Positions 11,465 through 24,200 of a stretch of DNA of 64,000 bases are shown here, piece after piece. The DNA is taken from NCBI GenBank assembly GCA_905182975.1, contig CAJJDM010000004.1, positions 132,314 through 196,313 of the forward strand, read 5' to 3'. Source of the stretch: Paramecium primaurelia (lineage: Eukaryota; Ciliophora; Oligohymenophorea; Peniculida; Parameciidae). Positions within the stretch are counted from its first letter, which is position 1, and each line of letters opens with the position of its first letter. The notes under the pieces are model-generated. The model had not been told where the DNA came from. It ran no database searches and saw only the letters and a program-made list of their open reading frames with translations. Both the position numbers and the translations under genes were made by a program.

Positions 11465-12431
11465 TCAATAATGAAATAATTCTGCTATAAATCCTTTAAA
11501 TAGAATATCAAAAATAAGATCGTCTGCCTGATTATTTAATTAAGTTGCTAAATCCAAACAGAAAATGATTCTTTGGATTATATTTTAGTAAATTTCTTAT
11601 TTAAGTTAGAAATCAGAATATTGTTTTTCAATTTGCTCAATCTCATTTTATAGATAAACTATTATATGAATTTTATTTTATTAACTATTTTTACCTGAAA
11701 AGCAATGAGCTTTAAGTATTTATTAAGTTGGTACTTTCCAGAGTTTATTAAAGATTTTTTGCATAAAATGTGTTCGAATTGATTTTAGATGAACATCCCA
11801 TGATTCTAATTTAGAGATCATAAATTTATGCTATTTATTTCCTTTAATTCTAATTGAATGATTAATTTTTTTTTAGTTTTTATCATTAATTTTAGGAACT
11901 TATATAATTTAAAGATATATACTTGACTTAAATTTATTCAATTAGTATTTATTGGCGTATTCTAATATTTTAGAAAACAAATCAGAACCTCCAATTACTT
12001 TACTTTTGATTGAACTCTTAAATTCAAATAAAATGTCATATTATTATTACATTGAAATTGGTTTGAATTATTATGTTTATTATTGCCCTGTAGTAAATTA
12101 ATCTTCCATTTCCATATTATCAATAAATGAGAATTCTTATCTTAATAATATGGTTATAAATACCAATAGGTAACCATTTATTCATCTCGAAATCAATATC
12201 AGAAAATGCAAAGTTATTAGTGTCACCGAAATTAATATATTCATCTACAATTGAATGTTCTTCTGGTATTCGAAATTGATCAGCTTAAAATATGCTTACT
12301 TCTGAATATTATGTCATTCCATTTAAATTATGATTTACCAACAATAAAAAAAAGCAAATTATTTGCATCAAAGTAGCTGAATCGAGCTTTTTCCCTTTTT
12401 TGCAATCTTGACTTTCTTTTAAATTTAGCAT
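11465..12431 (-). CDS. Hypothetical protein
   Basis: Begins MLNLKESQDCKKGKKLDSATL and runs to TGA 11467-11465. Readable segments include EEHSIVDEYINFGDTNNFAFSDID, SSIKSKVIGGSDLFSKILEYANK, KFMISKLESWDVHLKSIRTHFMQK and ADDLIFDILFKGFIAELFHY. Two or three introns (one 23 nt near 12160, one about 36 nt near 11690) are needed, and the middle frame transition is not fully resolved. Hydrophobic residues near position 20-35 could be a helix but not a clear signal peptide. I do not recognise a family. Confidence 0.55.
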
Positions 12432-12874
12432 GTTATTAATTATAAAATAAAAATATTTTCTAAAATCATTTTAAAACTTAATAAATAAATAAGGTCTTCT
12501 TATATAATTATAGTAATAATAATCTTAATTAATTTTACAATTATTTAGAGTTAAGCAATAACTAATTTATAATATAAAGATGCCTTAATAGTTCAATATT
12601 AAAATAAATAATAATTTAATAATCAAATTAAACAAATAATACTTAAAATAAACATAAAAATTATCAATGAATTATATTCTAATTAAAGAAATAATAAGTT
12701 ATATTTATATTTATAAATCTTTTTCTTTCAAGAGATTATATATAATAATTATTAATATAATGATTATTCTTTAATATTTACATAATTTAATGGATTTTAT
12801 TTAAAGAGTTAAAACAATGATCTATGATTTAATAACAATAATTGAATGATAAATATTTAAACTAATTCTTTTTT
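12432..12874. other. Intergenic, nothing recognised
   Basis: AT-rich spacer between two minus-strand genes. No ORF with protein-like composition on either strand. Confidence 0.5.
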
Positions 12875-13409
12875 TCATTATTATTAACTTTTAAAGTGTT
12901 CTTTAACATCAAATTTACAATTTGGACATTTACTTGCCTTTTAAAACCAAGGAACTATACAATCTTCATGAAATATATGATTGCATGGCAACTTCATTAT
13001 GATTTCACCTTGGGAATTAAACCTAATCAATACCTTTGACAAAATCTTTAATGCAAATTGAACAATTTTTTGATGATTTTCCCATTTTCATTTTTTTGAT
13101 TTATCCTACAAATTATTCTTCTAATTTATTTTCTTCATTTTTCATATCCTCTTATTCAAACTCAAATCTCTCAAATTCCTCAGACTAAATATCTTAAATT
13201 TCATATAATTACAATTAATTTATTAAAGGTTTCAAGTGACATTCCCTAAATGGGGCATTCTTAATTAATGTATAACAGTTACAATCCATCTTCCCATCAT
13301 GACGATATCCATTATTGTATACGGCAGCCCATTCATTATTCCAATCGATAAAATCAAGATTATATTTCCCGGAAGGATTTATTTTAATTGGGCGATCATT
13401 ACCTTTCAT
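12875..13409 (-). CDS. RING-H2 zinc finger protein (probable E3 ubiquitin ligase)
   Basis: Starts MKGNDRPIKINPSGKYNLDF and ends DVKEHFKSQQQ at TGA 12877-12875. The C-terminal RING is CSICIKDF...LPCNHIFHEDC...CPNC, a C3H2C3 arrangement with the Trp (VPWF) usual in E2-binding RING-H2 domains. A 25-nt intron (GTATTGATTAGG...CCAAG) lies just inside the RING. The N-terminal half has Trp/Tyr/Cys-rich sequence (DWNNEWAAVYNNGYRHDG, CNCYTL) that I do not recognise. No transmembrane segment. Confidence 0.85.
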
Positions 13410-13784
13410 TTTATAAAATATTAATAATAATGAAATAAAATGATAATATACTATTTATGAATTAATTTTTTCTTTTCAACCTTATATTTTAATGATTGAT
13501 TTTTTCAATTAAAAAAAATAAAGATAATTGAAATATATGATTGTAATTATGAATTCTTTGAAATAAATAGAATATAAAAGTGTACTTTAATATTAAAATT
13601 CATAAATATATTTGATAACACTATTTTCAAAATAAAAAATGAATCTGACTGATAACTGTAAGTAGATTAGTTTATAATAAAACTACTGAATAAAATATAT
13701 GTAATGATTTTCAAATATATTCTTATTTAATCAGAATTTAGAATATACTTTAGTTATTTTTATATATAATTATATAATTTGAAG
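13410..13784. other. Divergent intergenic region
   Basis: 375 nt separate the start of the RING-H2 gene (minus) from the start at 13785 (plus), so both promoters probably lie here. No distinct motif was recognised beyond A/T runs. Confidence 0.5.
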
Positions 13785-14376
13785 ATGACAGAAGAGTTTT
13801 TGACTTGTGCTAAGATTATTGAATTTTTCTGGTTACTTCTAGCATTTGTTTTCTTCTTTTTTGCAGCTTATGCAAAATTCAGATTGAAAAAGGATATTCA
13901 TTTAGATATTGAGAATTTGAATTCGAATCATACAGCAGTTAAATATTAAGTTCCATCTTAATAAGGAGATGCATAAGAGATTCATATGGTAGATTAGAAT
14001 GTTTAAAGTTCTGGATAGTTATAATCAATGACTTTATAAAATAGAGAACCACCTGTATGTTTTAAAATAAATTTTAGACAAAATTAGAAGAATTTTACAA
14101 GAAGTCACTAATTATTACAAGTAGAATATTTCCATAATTGGCAATTGTTATAATTTGCATTTTAAATGGGGCAAGTTATGCTTTTGCAGTAGCTTGTGTT
14201 ATATTATACTTTGTTTCTATCATTCTATTTAATATACTTTAAATTTAAGATTGTTTAGGGTCTTAAGGAATGAAAAGTATTTTAAATTTATTATATTTTG
14301 AGATATGTTTAAGTTGTCAAATAACATTTGGTTAGTTTGTCTATTCATAAATTATTTAGCTAGTTCATTATTTTGA
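13785..14376 (+). CDS. Small multipass membrane protein, family unknown
   Basis: Reads MTEEFLTCAKIIEFFWLLLAFVFFFFAAYAKF, giving a first membrane helix, then a polar stretch rich in Gln. After a 23-nt intron (14055-14077) comes PQLAIVIICILNGASYAFAV and a further hydrophobic helix. A possible 26-nt intron at 14274-14299 leads to a last helix (IWLVCLFINYLASSLF) and TGA 14374-14376. Without that intron the frame stays open but runs into the convergent gene, so the 3' end is uncertain. About 180 residues. Confidence 0.55.
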
Positions 14377-14450
14377 TTTTTATGATATATATATATATAT
14401 AGAAAAGTTTTAGATATAATTAATTAAATAACAAGAATCTTAAAAACATA

Positions 14451-14984
14451 TCAACTTTTGTATTTAGTGTACCAAACCTATTATTTTTTATCAAAGGAAA
14501 CCTTTTTTATAGATCTCTATGATCCAGCTGAAATTGAAACATTTGAAACATCTTATCCACTCTTATTTTTAAGAATAGGTTTTTATCTGGAGGTTTCAGC
14601 AAATGAATTTTTTTGATCAAAAGAATTATTTAGATTACCATTGTTTGAATTATTAATATCATCATTTTTTACTTTGGATACATTGATGGCTTCAATTGCA
14701 AAGTTTTTTTTTATCCATGGATTTTATTATTAACTATCCAGCTCTTCAGATTATTAAGCTGTATATTAGATTTACTTTTCTATCTACTTGTGACTTTATT
14801 ATTAGATTATTTCTTTTTTAGGAGATTCTTCTTTCTCAACTTATTCATCAAATATCAAAACACTAATAATGGGAGTTGGTTTAAATAAATGAGGTGGTCC
14901 ATTTAATTTATATGTACGTTATGAAATTGTTTTTACTTCAACTTAGGTTTATTGGGTTCCTTTTACACAAATTGATGTACCCAT
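14451..14984 (-). CDS. MG-xxx-C protein, probably acylated; unknown function
   Basis: Intronless 177-codon frame starting MGTSICVKGTQQTQVEVK. Gly2 and Cys6 suggest N-myristoylation with palmitoylation. The rest is polar and mostly disordered: KLNGPPHLFKPTPIISV, Gln-rich runs, then KPILKNKSGQDVS and SIKKVSFDKKQQVWYTKYKS before TGA 14453-14451. KPILK and KKVSFD resemble PP1-docking (KVSF) and phosphatase-inhibitor-like phrases, which is only suggestive. The opposite-strand hydrophobic reading is a shadow of this gene. Confidence 0.75.
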
Positions 14985-15318
14985 CTGTATTTGTTATATT
15001 TAAATTAAGAAATAATAAATTGAATATTATTTATGAGATGTTTCTCAATTTTTATTTATAGTATTTTCTTAAAGAGATTTCTTCATTTAATTTTTGATTA
15101 TTATAATAAACGCTATTTCTAAATTAATAATACATTTAATTAACTAGACTTAAGAGATTTATTACAATTAGATATCTTAGTTAATATTTAATAATTTTAG
15201 TTTTATAAATATTAGTCTATAAGAAAAATGAAAATGTTATATTTAATAAATACGTTTATGATTAAATAGACATTAATTTTATATGAATAATGATATAATT
15301 AAACATTAATTAATAGAT

Positions 15319-17120
15319 TCAATGCTTTTATTCGTCATCAACTTCATATATGGCTTATTATCTTTATTAATTGAATTTCGAGTAAGTGAATTTTCTTTTG
15401 ATAACACTTTATTAAATAAGTCGAGGACTATTACTAAAATTCAATCTTCCAGAATCAGGTGATTAAGTATCTGGTGTTAATGGATCAAAATCTTAAGTTG
15501 AAAACTTCTTAAAAACACTTTTCTTAGGAAATTCAGTTGGTGAATTTTCATTAAGAGCTAAGTTCTTTTTTTTTGCATGTTATGCTAATCTAGGACTATT
15601 TAAGGTTGGTACTCTAACTCTAGTGTTTTCTTCTTCTAAATTTTCATCATCTTTCTATCGAGATCTTTATTTGATTTCTGGTAATTATAATCTATCTGAT
15701 TTTTCAGTTTTAAAAGTTGATGTTTACCAAGGTTTAATATTATTATTAACTTACTTTTTAGATGATTAAAATTTCTATTTTCTATCAATGAATGTTCCAG
15801 TAAAAAATGGATGATCTAATGCTTACTTAGCTGAAATCCTTTATTGTGGCACTGCTTATAACATTTAAGTTATTAAATCTATTGCTGATTATGGAGTTTA
15901 ATAGATATTAAGAGTATCTAAATTTATTATACATTTCTTGTTTAATTTAAGTATTTCATGATAGTCATTTCCTGGAAATAAATCTTTAGATGTAATTCTA
16001 AGGATTAGGATAATAGTACAATTTATAGAATATACAGCCAACACTGAACATATCACAAATTTTATCATATTTAAAGGTAAGATCTTTGAGATTGGCAATT
16101 TCTGGTGCTACATATCCAGGAGTACCACATTTAGGAAAAGGATAGGTTACAGCTGTTTACCATGTTGCTAATCCAAAATCTACAATTCTCAATCCATTTA
16201 TATCATTTAGTTTCTTAAACATAATATTTTCTGGTTTTAAATCTCTATGCATTATATTCAAAGAATGCATATGAGCCACTGCAGTTAAGATGGCCTAAGA
16301 ATATTCTTGAATTAATTACAAACATGATAGACTTGATTTCATCCCAACCCAATTAAATAACTCCTTTAGAAATCAAATCATGTAGAGAAGTACCTTTTAA
16401 GTATTCTAAAATGATATAAAATGTATTATCTCCTTCATAAACCTCCTCCAATTTTACAATATATTCATGATTAAGTGCTGCCATCAAATTTATTTCATTA
16501 AATAATGCTTCCTAATTAGAATATAAACATAAATTTATACAAATCCTCCATCTTCTTTTAGATATTTCTTTTCTACATTTTTTGATGCGAATTCTTGTTT
16601 GTCACATTTGTCTATTACTAAATAAACCTAATTAATTATATATAATAGAGTACTCTTGAAGACCCTCCTCTTCCTAATTATTTCATAGGCAAATAGAAAT
16701 CACTAACATCTTTATACATTACTCTATTTCTTAGTAATCTCTTTAGTTATTTAAATTCTTCAGAGTTACCATCAAAATACTTAACTTCCTCTTTGTATTC
16801 AAATCCCATTTGTGTTATTTTTTGTTTATCTTGGTTCCAGTAGATTTTTTATTCAAGATTGATTTGAAGAACATATTTCGGTTATTAGGAATTAAGTTCC
16901 TTTACTATTATTATCTATGAAATACTTGACTTAAGATCAAATAATCATCTATAACATACAAGAAGTATGTGTTATCTTATTGATTATGCTTACTTTGACA
17001 AACCATCTAGAATGATGCGTTTTCATACACAATGTCACTGATATTGTTCATATATTACGCTAAATTATATTAATTTAAACAGAATTAATATGGTAAAACA
17101 TTTAAGAATTGCTTATTCAT
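15319..17120 (-). CDS. Serine/threonine protein kinase with N-terminal PH-like region
   Basis: The N-terminal part ends with the PH-like phrase PKYVLQINLEQKIYWNQDKQK, common in ciliate kinases. The kinase domain follows: LGRGGSSRVYLV glycine loop, EFASKNVEKK lysine, IMHRDLKPEN, VDFGLAT, CGTPGYVAPE and DMFSVGCIFYKL. A polar C-terminal tail (SPTEFPKKSVFKKFSTQDF and similar) runs to TGA 15321-15319. At least four introns of 22-29 nt are needed. It resembles CAMK/AGC-type ciliate kinases. The start at 17120 is the first ATG fitting the PH-like region, but upstream exon structure is uncertain. Confidence 0.85.
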
Positions 17121-17510
17121 TCCAATAATTCACAACAAATACTTTATCATTTTAGTAATCATTTTAAGATTGTAATCTATAACCTATAATTAAAGGTTAT
17201 TTCATTTATTTTGATAAATAACTATTTATTCAAAAATAGAAGATTTAATTCTAAATTACTCAACCCTAAAAAGAATTGAATAATGATTGAAATTATCAAA
17301 GTTTAACAAAAAGATCTAAATTACTTATTAGATTTATAATTAATCAATAAAAAACTATTAGAGAATAATAAATAAAAGTAATAACAATATAAATGGATAG
17401 AAAGAGTAAGGATAACTAATTTGTTTTCATTTTAATTAATTGACAATTATTTTATATAATAAATTTTGATTTCTTAAAATTAATTGTGAAATTAAGAATG
17501 CCATTTTGAA
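17121..17510. other. Intergenic, nothing recognised
   Basis: AT-rich spacer upstream of the kinase gene and downstream of the next minus-strand gene. No supported ORF. Confidence 0.5.
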
Positions 17511-17925
17511 TCATTTTTAATTTTCTTTCTTTAAGCTTTCACGTAAACGAATTCTTAATATAATATACAAAGTTACCTTTCTTTGGCTGATCTTTCCATA
17601 TCTCCAATTTCATCACTTCCTAATCTATACATCACAAATAATATGACTCCTGCAAACCATCCCATATAAATGCAAAAATAAAAAGCATTTTTCAATCTTA
17701 ATTCTCTTGATTATGGTTTCAATTCTTCATCTAACTTCTAACTATAAATTAAATATGTATATACTTTTAAGCTAATTATTCTCTTGTCAACTATGGACCT
17801 CTCTAAAAATCTTTATAATCTTATTTTTATCCCTTAAAATTGTATTTAGGAGGAGCATCTATTTTCTAACCTCCTTTTACTACATTTTCATAAAAATTCT
17901 TATAAATGTTCCTTAATTTTTACAT
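17511..17925 (-). CDS. Small single-TM protein, possibly mitochondrial
   Basis: About 120 residues: MQKLRNIYKNFYENVVKGG, KIDAPPKYNFKG, then one hydrophobic helix (AFYFCIYMGWFAGVILFVMYRLG) and a basic C terminus IRLRESLKKENQK ending at TGA 17513-17511. Introns of 23 nt near 17743-17765 and 17550-17572 restore frame. Size, basic N terminus and one helix are typical of small respiratory-complex accessory subunits or assembly factors, but no family is recognised. Confidence 0.65.
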
Positions 17926-17969
17926 TAATTATAATATTTATATATATCATTAATTTTTATTATAACTAA

Positions 17970-19023
17970 ATGGGACAATAATGTTGTAATCCAAAAAGTG
18001 GTTATATGCCTGATCAAATTCCAATTAATATTTATTCTCCTGAATCAATGGATAAAGTGCTTTAAAGTTCAAAACATATTTTAGAAGAAGTCTGTTAAGA
18101 TTTTGATGAAGATGAAAACAAATAAAATATAGTTGAAGATGAACATTTACCATCAGATGCAATGAAATTATAAGAGATTCCTAAATTAGATAATCAAAAA
18201 GCAGAATCTATTAGACAATAACTTGGCCCTATCAAACTTACTTTTAATTCTGAGTATCCCATTTATCCACCTGTATAAATTGTAAATTACAAACCAAATG
18301 GAGATATTGATTCAATAATCATCTATGAAGGTTAATGGTATAAATATAAACGAAATGGAGCAGGAACTCAATATTATCCTGATGGTTCAATTTATGAAGG
18401 TCACTGGTGTCATAATAAGCATGATGGATTTGGTAGAATTATTTATGCTGATGGAGAATATTATATAGGAGAATGGCGATTGGGTCAAACTCATGGAGAA
18501 GGCACTTTGGTTACTAAATAATTAACTTATACTGGAAGATGGGAAGATGATTTATAAGTAAATTATATTATATAATCAGAATGGCTAAGGTTATGAAAAG
18601 AAAATTAATGGAACTATTTATGAAGGATTATTTAAAAATGGACGTAAGCATGGATCTGGTTTAGTAAAATATTCAGATAATTCTTAATATAAAGGAAATT
18701 TTGTTGAAGACCATTATGAGGGTATTGGAGAATACAAATGGAGTGATGGTAGAACGTATGGAGGAGAATGGAAAAACAATCTTATGAATGGAAAAGGAGA
18801 ATTGAGATATCTAAATGGAGATAAATATATAGGTATTATAATTATATATTTTTTAGGACATTTTAAGAATGATAAAAAGCATGGATTAGGAAAATTTATT
18901 TAAGCAAATGGTAGATCAATTGAAGGTGAATGGTTGGAAGGTAAACTAAATGGAGAAGTAAAAATAACGGAACCTAATGGGGAATCATTTTAGGCAAGAT
19001 TTAAAAACGATCAAATTATTTGA
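17970..19023 (+). CDS. MORN-repeat protein with MG-xxx-C N terminus
   Basis: Starts MGQQCCNPKSGYMPDQIP, a good myristoylation/palmitoylation N terminus. After about 115 disordered residues there are at least eight MORN units, for example YYPDGSIYEGHWCHNKHDGFGRI and YADGEYYIGEWRLGQTHGEGTL. Introns: 22 nt near 18559 and 24 nt near 18831. Ends ARFKNDQII at TGA 19021-19023. Role inferred: membrane-attached scaffold, perhaps cortical or ciliary. Only 44 nt separate its start from the divergent small-TM gene. Confidence 0.85.
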
Positions 19024-19614
19024 AGCATTAGATAAATTATACTTTAAGTTATAACAGAAATATAAACTAGCTATTTTTAAATATATATAGAATGTAAATA
19101 CATATATATAATTTTAATTGACTTTAAATTTTTTAGATTTTTATAATTAACATTTATTGTTGAAAACCTTGCATATCAAACTATCAGATGAATGAATTTA
19201 ATAGAAACAAGTTTTATATATTTTTAAGCATGTATTTATAAAATACTTACATTTAATAAAAAAAGGATGTCATGGAGATAAATATTGAATATTATATTTT
19301 AAATCCATTGGATTTTTGATTTAATAATGATAGGTTTTTAGTAATGTTATCTTAATAATTATTTAATATTAAACTATCTTTTTGATCTCTTAACTATTTT
19401 AAAGATTAATTTTAAATGATTAATGGAATTCATATTTGATTAATATTATTGAATTTTTTTGATTTATATCTAAGATTTTGAGATTGTTAAATAAATAATT
19501 AGATTTTTTAGAAAATGTTGTTATATTGTAGTGTTAGTTATCTTTTTTAAGTATATTTAGTTAAATCTGTTTAGAGTATTAAAAATATCATTAAATTTAT
19601 TAATTCAAATTTGG
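19024..19614. other. Intergenic AT-rich stretch
   Basis: About 590 nt with A/T runs and no protein-like reading on either strand. It holds the 3' flank of the MORN gene and the promoter region of the B-box gene. Confidence 0.5.
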
Positions 19615-21045
19615 ATGAGCACCCTCTTTGTTAAATGTTTATAATGTAACCAAAGACCAGCAACAATAAAATGTCAATAGTGTAAAATAGGATAGGTTGT
19701 AAGATTATGCTACAGTTGTGATTCACAAGTACATAATAGATAAGGACCTATTAGTCAACTACATAAGACAGAAATCATTCCTTATTAAGGTAATAATGCA
19801 AATTTGAAATAATGTAGAAATGTATTAAAAAGCTCCACAATCAGCTGGATAAACTAATTAGGGAAATAAATTTGAAAATACTCAAATTGCTTAAAAAAAA
19901 TAATAACCTTAACAGTCATAATAATCTTAGGGACAATTTAAATTTACAGCTACTACTAAATAAGAACCACCTTAATTTACTTAGAAGCCTGTTACAAATG
20001 TGGCAAAACCACTTTAATAACCTGCTACTAAGGAGATTAATTTTTCTGGCACAAGATCAAATAATAAACCAAGATATGATTAAAAAGAAGAAGAATAATA
20101 CAATAGTTCATAAAAAAACTCTGTAATAAATCAAATATTATATTAATTAGGACTAAAAAGGGTAGTTAAACAATTAATTAAAAGAAGAGCAAGATACATG
20201 TTAACAACTTAAAAAAGAACTTAAATAAGCTTAAGATTAATTAAATTCATTAAATAAAGAAGTTGAGAAGAAGATGTAAATATCATTTATATAATTTTAT
20301 AGCAAGGCATCTTAATAGGATCTTGAGAAAAAACTTAATGATTTAAAGAAGGAAGGAGCTGAAGAAAAGAAGAAGACTTAATAATTGACAGAGGATGTTA
20401 AGAAGTTGAAAGAATAATTAAAAAATGCTGAATAATAAACTTAAAAGAAATTAGATTAACAAAAAAAATAATATGAAAAATAAATGTTAGAAATGGAATA
20501 AACAATAAATGAGAAGCAATAATAAATTGATGAGATTGCTTAAGAATTTTAGAATTATAATTTAGAAGATATATAAGCTAAAATGGAAGAAATGGCAAAT
20601 GATATCAATATGAAAGATTAGATTATTGAATAATTACAAACACAATTATAAAAAGGAGAAGGCAATTAAAATGATGGAGAAGAAGGTGATAAGGAAGAAA
20701 TTATTCAGTAAATAGAGTAGAAGGATTAAGAAATTAAAAAATTAGAGGAATTGATTGAGAATTTTAAATAATTGTATTAACATATGTTAGATGAAAAATA
20801 AGTTATTATGGAAGAGAATGAAAAATTGGCAAATGAAAATAATCAATTCAGAGAAATATTTAGTGTATTATTAAAAATAAATTATATAGTAAAACTTACA
20901 CTTGTTTGGAATTGATCCTAATTAATTGGAAGAAGAAGGTGAAGGAGAAGGTGAAGATGGAGAAGGATATCAACAAGAGGAAGGTATTTATTTAACTTTA
21001 TTAGGTGAGATAATTGAAGAAGATGAGACCAATGATACATCTTGA
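19615..21045 (+). CDS. B-box-type zinc finger plus coiled-coil protein
   Basis: N terminus MSTLFVKCLQCNQRPATIKCQQC...LCYSCDSQVHN...LHKTEII has the Cys/His spacing of a B-box. A Gln/Thr-rich linker follows, then a long coiled coil (DLEKKLNDLKKEGAEEKKK, EEIIQQIEQKDQEIKKLEELIENF). The acidic tail EEEGEGEGEDGEGYQQEEGEIIEEDETNDTS ends at TGA 21043-21045. Introns lie near 19795-19822, 20108-20150, 20871-20897 and 20985-21005. Architecture recalls TRIM-like scaffolds lacking RING, but the family is not certain. Confidence 0.75.
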
Positions 21046-21202
21046 TATTAAATAGTATCATTTTCCAAATATATAAATACATATATCTTATATTATATTT
21101 TTTTATTTATATATATTTCCTGATCTTATAAATATTTTTATATTCAAATATATCTTACAAAAAATATATAATAAATTTAGAATAAAACGAAATGATATTA
21201 AA

Positions 21203-24200
21203 TCAATAAAATATTACTGTAGCTCCTTAATTCTATTCAGGTACTTTATTTATTATAAGAGCTACTATTTTTTTATAGATATGAGTAGCTTATTGTTTTA
21301 AGTCGCATAAAAGGGAAAACACTAAAATTAAACTAAAACTTGCTATATGAAACCATCCTATTAATAAGTAATCATCAACTGACAAATTAAGTTAACTTCT
21401 ATATGCATATACTAAAAAGAGCAATGTATTAAAGGCTAAGAAGGAATCAGCTACCAATATTTTATAGTACTCATATATGTTACTCAATGGTTTTAGTTTA
21501 AAAACATAAATTAAAAATATTGTTTAACTAAATGCAATTACTAAAGCTTACAGAGTTCCATTATATTCCATATAGACAATCAAAAAAATAAAAATTTATT
21601 TTTTAAATAGTAGAATTGTATTATATTATGTTACCCAAATATTTTAAGATTCAGAAATACCATCGAAAAGGGCTGAAAATTATTCCTTTTTTTATACAGT
21701 GCGTTCTTTGGAAAATGAGATCTATTTAGTAAACATATAGGCGAAAAATCCCATCTATAAACAAAAAACAAGTAGAGCAGCATAAGAATTAATGCTCAAT
21801 ATTACTGATGTTGTATTGAAGTTGATAAGCTAAATAAAAACAGAAAAGCTTATGTCATAATAATTAGACATAACCATTCTAAGTATTCCATTGTAATAAA
21901 ACTCTTATTTGCTTAATCTAAGTAGATTTCTTATAACATAGATTACTTTTCCTGCATAATAACCAGATAATGATATATGATATGGGCCAATTCGATATAA
22001 TATTTTTGTCATAAATTTTGCGAAAAAGTAACCAAGATAAAGGCCAACAAAGCAAAATATAGAACTTTAAAAATTTGTATAAAAATAGCCATTTATATCA
22101 TCTGTTAGGAATTTTTCAGATGTTTACACAAATTAATTTTCATTTCCATCTAATAAACTAAAAATAGCACTTATTCCAGTGGCATTCATTATTGGCTATA
22201 TAGATATCAATTTAAAAACTTCAAAATAGATATTTAAATTAGTAGGAAATTAGATGTTTACATATTTTATGTATGATAAATATTATAGTAAATCCATAAG
22301 ATTCCAAAACATTTCAAAAGAGCCTGTCAAAACACATAGAGTTGACAATGCAATCATAAAATATATTATAGTATTTGTAAATGATTTTGCACTTTAAGAT
22401 GATTCTAATACATTTTAAGATATCACAATTGGAGTTTTTAATTTAAGCTATTTTTCATTTTCAACAATTATAGTTTAATATTCTGAGACAATTGCAGTAT
22501 TATTAAGAATAACAATTAGTATAGGATCAACAACGTTCTCATAAAATGTAACAGTAGCTAATACTGAAATAGTTTGAACATTTTAAAATTGCGGTTGAGA
22601 TGAAAAATTAAACTCTATTAAGTATTATTCAAAGACTAAATTTGTGATATTCCCTTAGAAATAATGATTTGCATCAAAACTTTCATTATATTTGAGGAGC
22701 ATAGGCTAATTAAAAGTAATTAAGACTTCTTCAACATTCTCTGGAAATTAAGTAATTAATTCAAGTTTCATTTAAGGAGAAACAGAATAAAAACATGTAC
22801 CAACCATATTCAAAGTATTAATACAAACCCAATCTTTTTCAACTATGCAATTATCAGAACATCCATCACCATTATCAAGGTTTCCATCATCACAGCCTTC
22901 TTCATGTACATATAAACCATCTCCGCATAATGGTAAACATAAATTATTATCAAGATATCTTCCAATTTCACATGTATAGCATATGCCATTATTACAATCA
23001 ATGCAATATGAATCGCAAACAAGTTTACAATTAATGCAAGAATTTGTAACTTATGTACCATCATCACATTATTCATTTCCAACTATCAATCCATCTCCAC
23101 AATATGGAACACAAATGAAATTTTCTACTAACCATCCTAATTCTTTGCATTTATAACATTTTCCATCTATACAATCATCACATATTTCCTAACATTAAAA
23201 ACTACAATCATAACAACCATCAAATTATTACTAGTTACCATCGTCACATTATTCATAAGGCGATATAACAATTCCATCTCCACATAATGTAAAGCACTAA
23301 TTTTAAATCAAAGTCCATCCTTAAGTATTACATGCTTAACAAACTCCATTGTTACAAAATGTACATTCATTTTAACATTGAAATTAACAATTATAACAAC
23401 CATCATATTGTATATCATTACCATCTTCACATTATTCATCTCCAAGAATTAGAAGATCTCCACATATTGGAATGCATTATTTATTTATTAAATCCCATCC
23501 AACTACACATGATTAACATTCACCCTCAACACAACTGGTACAAGAATCTTAACACTCAAAATAGCAATCATAACATCCATCATATCTAATATCATTACCA
23601 TCATCACACTATTCATAACCAACAACAAATTAATCCCCACAAAAGGGTTGACATGTAAAATTAATAGAATTGACTTACCATTAATTGTTTTTACACTGAA
23701 GACAATATCCTGATTAACAAACTTAACAATTTTAATCACAAGAATATAAACAATTATAGCATCCATCAAATGGTTCTAAGTTCCCATCGTCACATTATTC
23801 ATTTTTAGAAATAGCTTCATTTCCACACAAATCAATACATTAATAGTTATCAACCAAATATTCTAGTTAACAATCATAACATTTGCCAAATTTGCAATCT
23901 AAACATTCTTATTGGCATTAAAATTAACATAAATGACAACCATCATAAGGATTTTAATTACCATCATCGCACTATTCAGATCCAATAATTATTTTATCCC
24001 CACATATAGATTAACATTAGAAATCTTATAATAAGTATCCTTCTTCACATAGTTCACAAACACCAAAAACACATAATTTACATCCAATATTACATGTATA
24101 TTTGCATTGATTACATATTTAATCAATAAGATTAATTTAATCATCACATTCTTCTTAATCTACAATAATACCATCACCACAAACTTCTACACAATGATTA

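Noticed and set aside
14380..15290. Plus-strand hydrophobic reading with several TGAs at Trp-like places, looking like a decayed membrane protein
   Set aside because: The minus strand has an uninterrupted 177-codon gene (MGTSIC...) over most of it; the plus reading is its shadow.
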